Assembly: GCA_903813345.2 (NCBI GenBank)
Contig: CAIIXF020000005.1
Span: forward strand, 41,825,394-41,889,393
Origin: Owenia fusiformis
Taxonomy: Eukaryota > Annelida > Polychaeta > Sabellida > Oweniidae
Length of the DNA: 64,000 nucleotides
Direction: 5' to 3'
Notes under the pieces: generated by a model
Database searches by the model: none
Told to the model about the DNA's origin: nothing
The model's input: the letters and a program-made list of their open reading frames with translations, nothing else
Shown here: in pieces, positions 11,229 to 23,583 of the stretch
Numbering within the stretch: the first letter of the stretch is position 1
How the letters are laid out: each line of letters begins with the position of its first letter
Made by a program: the position numbers and the translations under genes

Positions 11229-14200
11229 ATGGCACTAAGCAACATTTTACTATTTGTGTGTCTGGTTGGCGGTGCTTTTGGACAAGGTAATACTGTAACA
11301 AAGTAAATATATTTTAAAGTAATTAAAATGATTTTTACAGATTTTTATATAGTTTATAGTTCAGTCTCATAGTACCTGATAGTCTTAGATAGTACTAAGA
11401 ACATATCATACTTTACGTTTACCTGTAAAATACAAAGAGTGCTATAATTGTTTATATCATATTTCCAGCATGGGATGGACTGCATGGTGAGTTTTTCAAA
11501 TAAAATGACAAATGCATATTATTTTTAATTGCTATAATCAGTTTCTGTAAGCCTATATAACTGGACCGTGGTTTATGGGTGAGGCTAGTTAACGCCAACA
11601 ATTTTTGCTTTTGTTTTGACGAACAACTTTAAACAATTTTCATCGCGTGTCATTGACACTTGATCGATGTGATATGTTACGGACCCGGCCCGGAAACTAA
11701 ATGGTAAGAAATCAGCCTGTAAAAAACGTTTAAGAATTCTTAATTTGTTTTCTAGTGAGGTTTGGATTATTGGATTCATTCCTGGAACAGCCGAGAACAG
11801 TGCAAGATGCAGAGGCTGAGGGTTATGTGTTGCAGACACGTTGTGCTGGTAATTAATCAATTAGATTTGGTGCACTTTGATCAACCACTAAAATATGTAT
11901 TTCACCAAGGCTGGTGAGAAATTGATGTAAACTATGGTATACGTCGATATGCGTCAAATTGTATAAAATTGTTTATATAATATTATATCTTTGACAATGT
12001 ATGCTTAGATTAATTTATAGAATCAAATGGTTTCTATGGTAACCGTTACATCAAGAATAATGACAGTGCCGTGCTATTACTGTTTGATGGCAATGGCTAC
12101 ATCTCCGGTATACAGGCTGGGGTACGTATTTCAACATTTTCAAAAAATGAATTTCCAAATCTTTTTGGCTTTTGACTAAATCAAACACAATGATTTTCGT
12201 ATTTGCATTATTTAATACATGGACACTAGAAACAATTGAAACGTATTTGAATATTTTGAAATAACACCATTGCTTTTATTTGAAAACTTTTCATCGACAG
12301 ATAACTGCATATTTCATAATATAGGTACCCAAGGGTTTGGAAAATGGTTATCCATCCACCAACATACAAGACTATTTCAATGGTAGAGGGCCTGAATATG
12401 TAGTGACTGCCTACTTTAATAATCCTAGTGGGTAACATCTATATTATTTGGTGTTAAGATGAGTTTTCATTTCTAAGTATTCATAATATACTTCACAGAC
12501 AACATCATGCTAAACTTACATAACCATATGTCATTTTAACACTTAATAAAACTTGAAATAAGTAAAATGAAATATATAAGCAAATGAAATAAGTAAGAGA
12601 TGGTGAAAGAAGTGCAAAAACATTTCATCTTAGACCTTTCAATATAATTGAGCTAATTGTTCCCACCAACCATGTGGCACTTTCTAACCATAATTCATAA
12701 GTCAGAAATAATGAAGCCAGTGCAATCCCCGACTCGTAAAAATGTATATGACCGAGATTTTTAACTTTTGCACAATGTCATTGATAAGAAAATTGACCTT
12801 ATACCTTAACTATGGTGCATAAACTGATAACTTATTTACCAGTACCCATACTTTAAGACCCAGATGTCACCAGTTACATGCTGAGGAAAGCAAACCAAAC
12901 GAAATAAAATAAAGTTAAAACATTAAAGATAAACTTTCAATGCGAGGTCTAATAAACGCAATACAAAGTACACCCGATCGTCTTTTTCAGCTCCTCCCTG
13001 TGGTGAAGGAAGAAGTGAGGAACAGTTTGAAACAGAAGGAACAGGAACTGGTCTCTACATACAGAATGGACCAAGCCCAACTGATGTACTGGAAGCCCCA
13101 TTTCAAGAGAACGATATTGCAGGGACTGGCTGGACAGAAGGGCTCTGTTTTTCAGGAATGGGTAAGGACAAAAGGGCTCTGTTTTTCAGGAATGGGTAAG
13201 GACGAAAGGGCTCTGTTTTTCAGGAATGGGTAAGGTCAGACGGGCTCTGTTTTTCAGAAATGGGTAAGGCGAAGTTGAATGGATTCATTTAATATCACTA
13301 GCAATTTGTCTTCTTTAAAAATACGTTGCAAATACAAAAAACGGAACATCCTGACAAGGGTAAATTCAGATGTAACAACGGTATCTGATTTTACCGTTGT
13401 CAGGGTGTTTCGGTTTGATTTGTAAAGATCCCTAAGGTCCATACCATATGCAAGATAAATCATTTATTGTAGCGAGTATATGTTCATTTCTCCAAAGGTG
13501 ACATCCACATTCATTATTTTGAAAACTTTACACATTTCTGCATCAACATCAACTCATTAGAAATTATATCTTTTTTGGGATAAACATCATTCGCCATAAC
13601 CCTGATGTAACATCTAATAATGTTTATTATTCTTCACCGTAGGTAAGCACTACTGGCCTGGTATAAGTCAGGATATGGATTGTGATGACTTCAAACCAGT
13701 TTTCTTGCTGTACAACAATACAGGGAGACTCAATGGCTTTGGATGGGCATTCAATGCAGATTTGTCATCAGAAATTTTTGAACATCCTCCGCCAGAGTCT
13801 TTTGGTGTAAGCTATTTGAGTTCTTAAGCCCCGTCAAAAGTTCTCAAAGCCCGTCTTGTTTAATGGCGCGAAGGTCATACTCTATTTACCTTTTATAAGT
13901 TACGCCCATGGTTTAAAGTAAGACCTATTTTAAACTGTGTGGCTTTTTAACAAGGGTAACATAACAGAATCATGCCCCACAAAATCAATTCATTGGAAAT
14001 ATGCGTGGACACTTGCGTAAAAACACAGCTTTAGCAAGTAAAATTGAGCGAAATAGTGTTACAGGACTGAAAATTTTCGAAAAATTGATCTAAAATATAC
14101 CGTATTTTTAGTCAACGATGACGTTTCTAGAAAGAATTTTTATTTCCAGCTATTTATGGCGACTGTTCCACAGTGTTTGTTAGACATGCCCCACAGGTTG

Positions 14201-14257
14201 TCCACCTTGCATATATATCTTACCGCCCACCCTCGTTTTGACAACATCTGCGACTAG
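11229..14257 (+). CDS. Secreted six-cysteine protein, paralogue 2 (271 aa, 8 exons), unknown family
   Basis: Exons: 11229-11286, 11469-11486, 11756-11848, 12021-12121, 12325-12427, 12991-13161, 13643-13806, 14150-14257; splice sites are GT-AG and intron phases equal those of the first paralogue. The start MALSNILLFVCLVGGAFGQ is a signal peptide; no membrane segment. All six cysteines are kept, in the contexts TRCA, PPCGEG, GLCFSG, DMDCDD, PQCLL and NICD. Shared blocks include RFG, EQPRTVQ, LLFDGNGYISGIQAG, EGTGTGLYIQ, KHYW, FLLYNN, GFGWAF, EHPPP and RLSTLHIY. Exon 2 is a micro-exon of 18 nt. The donor of exon 6 lies in a fourfold 34-bp repeat. The last exon has no long open frame of its own and was found by similarity to the last exon of the first copy. 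Function unknown. Confidence 0.87.
13140..13274 (+). repeat. Fourfold 34-bp repeat spanning the exon 6 splice donor
   Basis: Four tandem units, starting at 13140, 13174, 13208 and 13242, each GGGCTCTGTTTTTCAGGAAT then GGGTAAGG and a short spacer. Unit 1 holds the real exon end (ATGG then gtaagg). The other three repeat the donor and a CTGTTTTTCAG acceptor-like tract. The 34-bp period is not a multiple of three, so most shifted donors would change frame. Confidence 0.95.
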
Positions 14258-14352
14258 TTCTACAAGATGCCTCATTGCGAAGACTCAATAACGCACAATG
14301 CAGAAATGCGACTTGATTCTTTTGTTTCTGTACATTACGTAAATGAAGTTTG

Positions 14353-14358
14353 AATAAA
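14353..14358 (+). terminator. Polyadenylation signal of paralogue 2
   Basis: AATAAA 96 bp downstream of the stop codon at 14255-14257. Confidence 0.55.
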
Positions 14359-14772
14359 TGTTATGTTAGATACCATAAAACGTATGCCGTATGGTTTGTC
14401 ATATAAATTGGGGAATTGTACAATTGATATAAATCAATTGTGGCATTCCTAGCAACTCAACGGAGTAGTATAAACTCGACCGAACAAGATATTCATGAAT
14501 CTAGATATATCTGACATATTTTTTACTGACGGACGGACGGCGGATTTAATATCTCTGCCGTTCGTTGGGATAACAAAGATGATAACAATACAATTCTAAA
14601 AGTTTGCAACATTTTGATTAGTCTTTGGGTTTATATAATGCGTGTATTTTTAATTCCAATTCAGATTCATAAGGTTGTGAACTCAAACTTAAAACGCACT
14701 TTGAACAATACCTTTCAGAAACGACATTTTCAAATGCTAAACATCTCACTAGATTATAAGGGCCCATAATCT

Positions 14773-15060
14773 ACAGATAGAGAGGCCGATTTACAAGACC
14801 CATCCATTACTGATCTAAATAGACGATTTTGTAAAATATGTAAGGACTCGTTTATCGAAGATGAAACACACTTTTTATTCAAATGTAAACAATTGAAGTA
14901 TATCAGAAAATCTCATATTGAAAAACTTGAAACTTTAAAAACATGAACTATGACCATTAAAAGACAATTTTCTATTAACGAGTGAGGGGAACATATTAAA
15001 AGAATCTGCTGCCATGATAAATTATCTAATGATTGGCAGAGACAGGATTCTTATATCAAA
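14773..15060 (+). mobile_element. LINE (non-LTR retrotransposon) C-terminal fragment
   Basis: One frame reads DPSITDLNRRFCKICKDSF then EDETHFLFKCKQL, the Cys-rich tail (C-x2-C ... H-x4-C) typical of the end of many LINE ORF2 proteins. It meets a stop at about 14944, and related sequence continues in broken frames (for example DWQRQDSYIK). 5'-truncated and decayed; no reverse-transcriptase motif in the window. Confidence 0.7.
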
Positions 15061-16750
15061 GTAACATTTTACATGTCATTTGAATAATGTTATCCTATTT
15101 TCTTTACTTTATTGCTATTTTTACTGGTAATGAAAATCTCGAGGAATCGAGGAATTATACCAAGTACAAGTGGGTAGTAATAGCTACATAATTAAAAAGA
15201 CTATAAGCCAAAAATATACAGAGGAATCACAGAATCATACTTTTTTGAAACAATTTTTGTATAATACTAATTTTTGAAATATTTCAATGACAAAAGCTGA
15301 TTTCTCTAGAAAAGCAAAAAGTTAAATACGAGTATTATTGGACGAATGGCAGTTTTCAATTGTTTAAGAATTGTTAATGAACGGAAGGACATGTGGACAA
15401 CTAGGCGATTCTATAGGCTCACCATGACAACAAGACAACATTCAACAAAGTAATGGCAATCACATCATGCTGTAGAATATACTGAACAAACGCACAGTAA
15501 TTTATTTTCAATTCATAGTAAAAGGCGCATCACAAAAAATATTTCAACAAACATTATATGTATTAAAAATGCTGTTTACATTACAATGAACTGTTTTAGC
15601 AGTTTTATTTTGTTTAAGACTGACATAACAATAAAATTGCACTATCTTCAAAGCTTAAAGTGGCAACAAAGAATAGTATAGAGAAAATATTAGAACAAAT
15701 CATCCCAAAAACATTTAAATATTCCCCTTATAACCCTAATTGTATGCTTTGATCAAATATGAAAACTTTTGAAGATACAAGATACAGAAATGGTCAAATA
15801 CACTGGAAAAGGGAAAAGTACACGAATAGCTGCCTTAAAAATCAAAGCAAAATAGTCTCAAATCGTCTCTGTCTTTGTAACCACTTTAAAATTATTCATG
15901 TGATCTGATTCTGACCAATCACAAAAAGACACAATGACATGACAACATAAAATATAACATTGTACATTATAATGAGACACATTCAGTTTTCCAAATTGGT
16001 ATGGGATTACACTGTTCTTGATACTGTTAAATTAGTGTATTTGACACCAGGTCGTGCTTATACACATGGACAAAATATGATAGAATGCACTAGAAATTAA
16101 AGTGGCAGTATCTATTACTTACTTTAAATAATGCAAATACAATTTACTTGTATTTACTTACAATGTACCATAAGAAACAGCCTTCAATTTGCACTTACTA
16201 TCAATAAAATGTTTTCCATCAATATTTAAGTTAGAAAATAATTGCTGGATATTTTGGGGTCTGAAATATGCACCCCAGAGTCCCTTTACACTTGGACACA
16301 CTTCCACGTGGAATCAGTGGCTGTTCCCCCCAGGGGGAGTAATTCATCCAGAAGATCAAAACCTACACAGTTGTGTACGAGATAATCATATCATTTTTAT
16401 GTTATCTTCCCTTAATGCACGGTTTAGAACAGCCAAATTTCATTTATCATAAAAATCCCAGGTTGGGGGCCTAAGTGCATTAGGTTAAAAAAATTAAATC
16501 TACTTTCACTTTTTACTTTCAATTGCAATTATCATATCCCACCAAAAAATGTTTTATTTGTTAGTGCTACATGTACATTCCAAATATTCAAAGAGATCAT
16601 CTGTGAATCCCTAAGTGTTCTTTAGTTGGCACTGAATATCAATGTAAGGACTTTCAAGTGCATTCAATTTGCACTGAAGACCAATTTTCCATCTGCACTA
16701 AATAACAATTATATTAAGTAAGTTCATAGTCTGGAAATATAAATTCCATT
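15061..16750. other. AT-rich spacer
   Basis: About 1.7 kb with no supported gene. The part from about 16190 to 16700 repeats the phrase TTTGCACT loosely. It may include the 3' end of the B4GALT7 transcript, but no clear polyadenylation site was identified. Confidence 0.35.
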
Positions 16751-16792
16751 TTGTTTATTGTCACAGACTGTATTACATTTTTTTTTATTTTA

Positions 16793-16828
16793 GACGTTTC
16801 GGATGCAAGCTGCATCCATGATCAATAA
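16793..16828 (-). ncRNA. Degenerate hammerhead-ribozyme-like motif, left arm
   Basis: Read on the - strand: TTGATCAT, a stem GGATGC-AGCTT-GCATCC, then GAAAC and GTC. The stem II plus GAAAC layout is that of hammerhead ribozymes known in Penelope-like elements. The CTGATGA core is changed to TTGATCA, so activity is doubtful. Confidence 0.45.
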
Positions 16829-17096
16829 ATTTAAATTGAAACAGATAAAAAATACAGCTAAATCTACTATTACGTCATTGAACCTTAATGAAATAGTTAG
16901 CACAAAAAGGAAAAGAAACAATGGGTTGATAAGAGAAGCCATTCACATAAGAAAACATAAAAACTTCAATAGAGACATGGGCAACTTCAATTTAGAAGTT
17001 ATATCGCCATTGCAATTAATTATTTTTTGACATTGTTAAGGTTCAATGACGTAATAGTAGATTTAGCTGTATTTTTTAACTGTTGAGACTTAAACT

Positions 17097-17132
17097 TATT
17101 GATCATGGATGCAGCTTGCATTCGAAACGTCT
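17097..17132 (+). ncRNA. Degenerate hammerhead-ribozyme-like motif, right arm
   Basis: Same motif as in the left arm, in opposite orientation: TTGATCAT, a stem GGATGC-AGCTT-GCATTC with one mismatch, then GAAAC and GTC. The core carries the same two departures from CTGATGA, so these were present before the arms diverged or are family-specific. Confidence 0.45.
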
Positions 17133-17556
17133 AAAATAAAAAAATGTAATACAGTCTGTGACAATGAACACTAATAAATGGAACTAAATAACAATGTTTG
17201 GATTTGCACTCAAGACACATTATTGAACTTTTAATTGGTACTAAATACCAAATGTATGAGATTTACATTCAAAAGCACTTCTACACATCAGTATGTAAAC
17301 TTTAGGATCATATGTATATCTCTCAGATCTATGTTATATGAGAGTTGGAACACAGTGTTCATCCTGGTGCAAAATACATGGTAAAACCCATCTAATCCGA
17401 ATGCCACTGGAACCAGCCAAAAGTGTTTATATATATTGGTATGTGTTCACATTTCAAGGTTATCTTAGAGAAACACACCACATTGCATTGAGGTGTTCGC
17501 ATTAGAGAGGTGTTTCGATATGCAGGTTTTACTGCGGTTAATTCTTCGCTCCAACA

Positions 17557-20501
17557 CTAATGTTTGATTGGTCGATCATATTTCTCAACAATCCTTTCTT
17601 TTCTCTTGGAAGCAGCTAGAACATCTGGATGAATACACCAGGGAGTGGCCAGTAAGTCACATTCAAGGAGAATGTTATATACAGTCACTGGGGCTCCACT
17701 GATTGTGATGTCATGTTGATTGTCTATTGTATACTGCACTGTATCAACACCTGTTAGTCTGTCTCTACGCTTCATCTCCTGCAGTTGAACATGTACATAT
17801 AACCATGGGCATTCAATCTTATAAAATGAAATGGATTTATTTTCAAAACTTTAAAAGCAAAACTTTGGATGGAAATTCACGTATATGCCACAAAGTATGT
17901 GACCATAACTAACCAATTGTTCACCCTACACATATTATTAATAAGACATAAATCAGCTGATACCTGTTTTTGATTGTAATATCTGTTATAATCCCTCTGT
18001 CTTTTCCTCTTGTCATGAATGTGCTTGAATGTATTTTCAGTCCCTGTAGTGATGTTCTCTGGCCTGGAGATCTAAATCAGAACAAAAAATCAATTAATCT
18101 TCAGCCATGGAGGATGTACATATAATATGATTTATTTACGTTATTTTATCATTAGAATATATTATTTCAGAGAACTTTTAAATCAAACTTTCTGAATTAC
18201 AGAAGAGTTCATCAACTATTATGGGCTTTCAAGAAAACTTAGTTCAAGACCAAATACTCTAGAATCACCTTATATTTAACAGATATTGAAGGGTTACTGG
18301 TCCAAAACATTAACAAGGCATAAATATGACAAAATGTCACCACCTAGTTGCTCACAATATTATGAGTTCAATCTTAAGTAAGATATGAATTTCTGAGAAC
18401 TTGTAGATGATTTTGAAAAGAAATTGGTCAATTTGAAGCAAGTTGAAAAAATACCCTTTTGACCGTTTAACCTTTTTTACCTTGAAAAGGTCATTGAAGG
18501 TCTAATCTTAAATATAAAGTCAGATTTGAACTTCTGAAAACTTGTACATGATTTTGAAAAAATTGAAGTCGGTCTAAACAGTATTTGTTAAGTTATTGGA
18601 AGCTGTAAGAATTTGTTACAGATGCCGATTGCCAACCACCCAACGCTTACCACCAACCGCCGTCAAAAAAATGGAGACCATAACAATATGTCACCCCTTT
18701 TTGATGGTAACATGAAAAATGATAAAATAGTTTTTGATAGGTTCAGGCATGCTGAACTAACCTGAAGTCCTGCTTCCATCATACGCACATAGAATTCATC
18801 ATCCTCCATGCCCCAACCCCAGTAGCGGTTAGATAGGCCATTTATCTGGAGTGAAATAATGTAAAGAATATTAACATGTATTAGTAAAATTAATGAAATA
18901 CTCACAGTAATGTGATAGATTAATCATTCTTGGATGACTAGACCCTATCCAACAATTTACTTTTTGCCAATGGTCCAGAGAAAAATTAAAAGTAATACAA
19001 TTAAATGCACCACTGCACCTCTATTAATTTGCACTCCCCATGCAACTTATAACCTTGTAGGAAAAAATTATTAGCCTTAGCTTATATGGAAAAAAGGTTA
19101 TATGTCTTTGTCTTTGAAGTCTATATGATGACACAAATTGCATGCTGTTTTAATATCGCAGACTTTAAAGAGAGAATCAGATATAGAGACAGCAGGCTAA
19201 ACAAAAATTGTTTCAATTTTAGAATATTTTTGGCTTATTTCATTCCTTTTCATGTCTATTTTCTAAAAATCACAAAAGTGCATACTTTATTCCAGGAAAC
19301 CTAAAGAATTTTACAATAATGTATTATTTTTCTATAAGAATGGTTACCATTCTTATTATTTGGGAGAATTTAAACATTTTTCACTCATTTTTGCACTTTG
19401 AATCATTAATAACTTCACCAATTTATAACATGTTGTGAATCTTAAATTGAATTATCCAAAAACGTTACTTACTTTTATAAAATCAAATTTGTTGAGCAAT
19501 AGTATTCCTCCCACAAACTTATCATAATGATACTTTGGATGGAGTTTTGGACTAGCTATGTGGTAGGGTCCCTTCTCAGGGTATTCATAACGTAGTTCTT
19601 GGTTAATAGGTAACAGATCTACGTCATGCATGGCTATATAGTCAACAGATTCTTTCTGGCTGATAAGGAAGCCACTGTTAATTAAAGATGCTCTGTTAAA
19701 CCTGAAAAATCCCCAAAAATCCATTAACACAAAAGGTAAGATTCATGTTCTAATTTTGAGTTTTTAATAATTAGCAAACATGAGTCAAAAGTATCATTGA
19801 GTGCGGGTTGATTAAATGGACAAAAAGGTGAATTTTACAATTCAAACAATTCATTTAATTATACTGGTACATGTGTATCATTAGTCATCTTATCAAGTAT
19901 AAATAATGAATATTATGCATGGCTCATGCAGGTACATGGACCAATATAATATAATTCAATATCTCTTATTTTTGCACCAAATTATAATGATATATTGATA
20001 TAATTTCAATAAATAAAAAAACACCATGATGAAACATTGAATTAATTTGTTAAGTGAAATATTGGTAAAAAGGCAGTTTCATTATATTATATGTGATACA
20101 TCATGTTGTACATTCTTATTTGTTTAGAATACTCACCTAAAGTGATCAGCTTGGTTCATCACATAGATTTTATGTCTTATCTTTTGCCTATTTAAATATT
20201 GATGCATATATGGCACAAATTCTGTAAGTTCTTCAAATCTGTCTCTAAATGGCACAATAATTCCCAGCTTATGAGGCCCCCAGTGCTCAGTTTCATCAAC
20301 AACAATGGATTTATTTTGAGCAGTTTCTGTGATTGTGCGTTGCTTTGGTGCGTTGTCATCTTCAAGGTGTGTGGAACTTGTACTTGGACAGTTACAAGGT
20401 TCCGGGAGAGATGAGAATGATAAATACAATGTTGAGAGGAAGATTATTGTCAAACATATGATGCTGAGTCTTATAGTGCTGAGTCGCCAGCGTCTCCCCA
20501 T
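17557..20501 (-). CDS. B4GALT7: Xylosylprotein beta-1,4-galactosyltransferase 7 (335 aa, 5 coding exons)
   Basis: Exons, high to low: 20501-20137, 19701-19473, 18845-18762, 18071-17964, 17778-17557; total 1008 nt, all GT-AG. It adds the first galactose to xylose in the tetrasaccharide linker of heparan and chondroitin sulfate proteoglycans, in the Golgi. Residues 12-29 are a type II membrane anchor. PFRDRFEE (84-91), the metal-binding DVD (148-150, in AMHDVDLLP), FVGGILLL (184-191) and [10 protein letters not shown] (207-216) are family hallmarks. The Cys pair 302/310 in [10 protein letters not shown] matches the conserved C-terminus. Length is close to human B4GALT7 (327). The start is chosen because it gives the anchor at the right distance. 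Assignment is secure. Confidence 0.97.
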
Positions 20502-20676
20502 AATAACAGACTAGTTGTTAATTCCTAACATCTACATTTATATTGTTATCAAATGATGCCTGATAGTTTCCATAATTACTGCTTTCTTAAGTTTAGCTTT
20601 GTGTCCATTCTTTTACAGAGTGGGTCTCTCTAGTCTTGGCCAGAGTCCATGCCAGCACCACTGATCGATGATTTGC
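20502..20676 (-). other. Probable 5' UTR part of the first coding exon of B4GALT7
   Basis: On the - strand an acceptor (TTATTTCCAG) ends at 20677, so the exon with the start codon may begin at 20676. It would join a short leader exon near 23191-23240. Inferred from splice signals only. Confidence 0.4.
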
Positions 20677-20699
20677 CTGGAAATAATAAAAAGTAACAA

Positions 20700-23190
20700 T
20701 TGTTCATTTAAGATACAATGCTACATGACTTATCAATTCAGAGTAATCCCAAGCACTGAAGCAAAGCACTCTAACTCTATATTCTATGTATTTTACAACG
20801 GTTGACTAAATCCATGATACTTCTGTTTAATTAGTTTTATGGATGCTACGTGGCTTTTAGTTGAAATGCAATATTGATGAATCAATTTGGTGATCAAGAA
20901 TGGAGGCAGATAGAAATGAACTCAATGCGGGCATGAATTTTATCATCCTAATTTACAGTATACAGGAATGTGATAAAATTGGATTATTAATGTACAATAA
21001 TATAATGATGTTGTTCAATGATGTTACATTCAAACATTTTGTTATTATTGACTATTTGTAGCCGTTCTGGCTGTTATTGTTGTCTCTTTGTAAGATTCGT
21101 AGAAAATGAAATACGGGAATGGAATAATTTTGCATTATTCCTAGCAGTAACTGATCAAATTTAAAAAAAAATTTTCAAATGGCTGTACTTTATCAATATT
21201 TATTTAAATTAAGAGTCAGTGATAATGAAGAAACATGAAAAAGCTGTTTCCTAAGTAAGGTCACAGAATTACATAAGGAGGTACATGTATATATAAGCTG
21301 TAAGATTACAGCTGTAAGTTATTTTATGTTATGTTTAAGAAAACAAAACTGGGATTTCAATGGAAGGGTTAAATCTTGTTTAATACTGGTAGGTAAATGC
21401 TGTACATGTATATTCAACTAGTTTCCCCCTTTTGTATGAATGTTTAATGAATGAGTTATTTTCAGATTTGACTTGAGTTCAAACTAATTCAGATTTACCA
21501 TTACACTGCCACTGGAACAAAAAATAAACATGGGTGACATCTATTATATGAGCTTATTCAGCCATTTAGAAACTCCTTTATTGTCCTCATTGTGTACACT
21601 CTGATCTGGAGTCCATTTCTTCAGTATTAGAATTAAATACTGTGGACCTTAGCATCATAGTGTACAGTCTGTGAAACTAGATCTCATGCCTGGAAATCAG
21701 AAAAATGAATGGAGAGGGGGGGGGGGCGATTAGTTGCCGGTTTCTGCTAGAAAATTTAATGAAACTGCAAGATTTATTTTTTCATGAGAAAGCTTATGAC
21801 TAAAGAATAGGTGCATGGTATGTTAAATTCTGTAAGGTTTTTCAGTGACTGACATCCTAAATTCCTATAATAGATTGTTTGATTGATTGCCATTTGTTAC
21901 AAACGCTGACTGTAGAACACTGATACAGAGACACCAACCACCAAACTCAACCACTGAACACTGCTAGCCGAACAGTGGCCACAAAAGGTTGAAGACTAAC
22001 AATATGTCACCACTTCTGGACATAAAAAGTAGTAACATTATGTTCAAAAATATGGAAAACAATTCTGTATTGATTTATAGAAAAACCTAAAACCCTTGAC
22101 CTCATTGTACTAAATTTTATAACGTTATATACTGGTAGACAGATTCCAGATTGAAGAGTGCATTATCGTCTATGTACTTTTTATACAGGAACTTTATTCA
22201 ACACCTGACATGTATGTAACAGTGCATGTAGAGTGGCCTTATCGAGTGCCATGCCTACCGTGAAGTGCAGTCATGAGCTGATTTATATTTCAAAAGTCAA
22301 TATTTCTATACTGTAGGCACTAGCTTTACACCTTCTTCTTACCTCAGTCAACTCTAACATTCATCTGCTATTTTTTCTAATCTTGCCTTAAGGTGTCCAT
22401 TTTAAAAAATCAACTTAGGAAATACATGTCGTTTACGAATGGCATTATGAAAGTGAATGTAGTTCCAATCATTAAGCGAGTCATTTAGGCTGTGGACTTT
22501 CAAGAGAAGGGTAAGCTACTTTGTGTTTTCAACAAGAAAACTTCAAAGTTAGCATCTTTTAAGCATTTCTATCATATTTTCAACCAATATTGAATAATAA
22601 ATCATGATTGTATTAATGCTTCGATCTCTGAACTTCAACATCACTGGTGGACATTTTGAATAAAAAACTGCAAAATTTTGAAAACTAATGTGGGGCTCAA
22701 CAAAACATATGCACAACTCAACTTCAGGCCCAAACAAACTTTGTCAGTCTTGAACCCTCAGATATCAGTATTTTCCAATACAGAACTGTCAAATTTCAAT
22801 ATGCTCCCAAAACATACAAAGCCATACCAAATGTTAAAATAAAAAGATACCCCACAGGTCTAACTTACTATTTAGGACGAAGCTGTTATTTGCTGATAAA
22901 ACGTTCCTATGACTCTTTAGGTTTGGTTGACTCACAAAAAGATTTAGACTGTTCATATATGTATTCACTGACTACAGGAGAGAATACTTATAAGAGGTTT
23001 TCCACGTTGATGTTTGTTTTAACTTTTTCAATTGATTTTTTAAGAGCAAAAATAATTATCAAATGTCAGTTTTAGAGCCCAGTGAACAGATCAGCAATCG
23101 TTTTAAATTCATTTGGATAAAGAAGATATACCTACTTAACGTTACACACTCTAACGTAATATAGTTGTCCAAATAGTAGCATATACTTAC
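20700..23190. other. Probable 5' UTR intron of B4GALT7
   Basis: About 2.5 kb without a recognised gene. It holds a dispersed repeat phrase, CAATATGTCACC near 22005, also seen near 18685, and a G-run near 21716-21726. If the leader exon at 23191 is right, this whole stretch is intron. Confidence 0.35.
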
Positions 23191-23240
23191 AGCAAAACAA
23201 ATAACTTTTTAAAATTCCAGTTCTGAAGTGTACTTCCGGT
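23191..23240 (-). promoter_or_regulatory. Probable leader exon and ETS-type core promoter of B4GALT7
   Basis: On the - strand, CCGGAAGT (23232-23239), an ETS-family site common at housekeeping start sites, is followed about 40 bp later by a good donor (TGCT then gtaagt at 23190). This fits transcription start and a non-coding first exon for B4GALT7. An inverted-repeat element begins only 39 bp upstream. Confidence 0.45.
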
Positions 23241-23278
23241 GACGTTGATGATTTCGCTATATCGGTTTACTTATAAGA

Positions 23279-23583
23279 CAAGGAGGATTGGCTCCCAGAG
23301 TGCACCACCGATATTCTGTCCCATATATGGGTATGTCGTAATACAAAATTCGAATTCAAACAGCCGCCATTTTGTTCACTTCAACATTTAAATCGTGAAT
23401 TTTGGTCTTATTTCCAAACGAAAAATTCCAAAACTCACAAGAAATGATCGAGATATTGGTTCGAATCTTTTGAACTGTTTATTTTGAATTTATAGTCGGT
23501 TTTAATTTCAGAAAATAACGACATTTCGACGTTTTCATTGTTGGAAAATATCGAGTTTCGATCCTGGGAGCCAATCCTCCTTG
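23279..23583. mobile_element. 305-bp MITE with 9-bp target duplication
   Basis: Ends are CAAGGAGGATTGGCTCCCAG and its exact complement. Flanks are a direct repeat CTTATAAGA at 23270-23278 and 23584-23592. A 9-bp duplication suggests a Mutator-like or Merlin-type transposase acted on it. No coding capacity. Confidence 0.9.

Larger units (their letters stand above)
16752..17170. mobile_element. Penelope-like element fragment with inverted terminal arms
   Basis: Arms of about 139 bp (16752-16890 and 17031-17170) are inverted and about 90-95% alike by eye, both with TCACAGACTGTATTACATTT at the outer end. Between them a frame reads NNGLIREAIHIRKHKNFNRD then MGNFNLEVISPL, which resembles the C-terminal end of Penelope-like element proteins downstream of the GIY-YIG domain. 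The arms would be the element's pseudo-LTRs. Only the tail survives. Confidence 0.7.

Noticed and set aside
13174-13274. Possible CRISPR-like array at the 34-bp repeats
   Set aside because: Units are contiguous without unique spacers, only four copies, in a eukaryotic gene; it is a simple tandem duplication.
16803-17030. 75-codon frame as a gene
   Set aside because: Its first half is inside a terminal arm and its second half is a Penelope-like tail; it is an element remnant.
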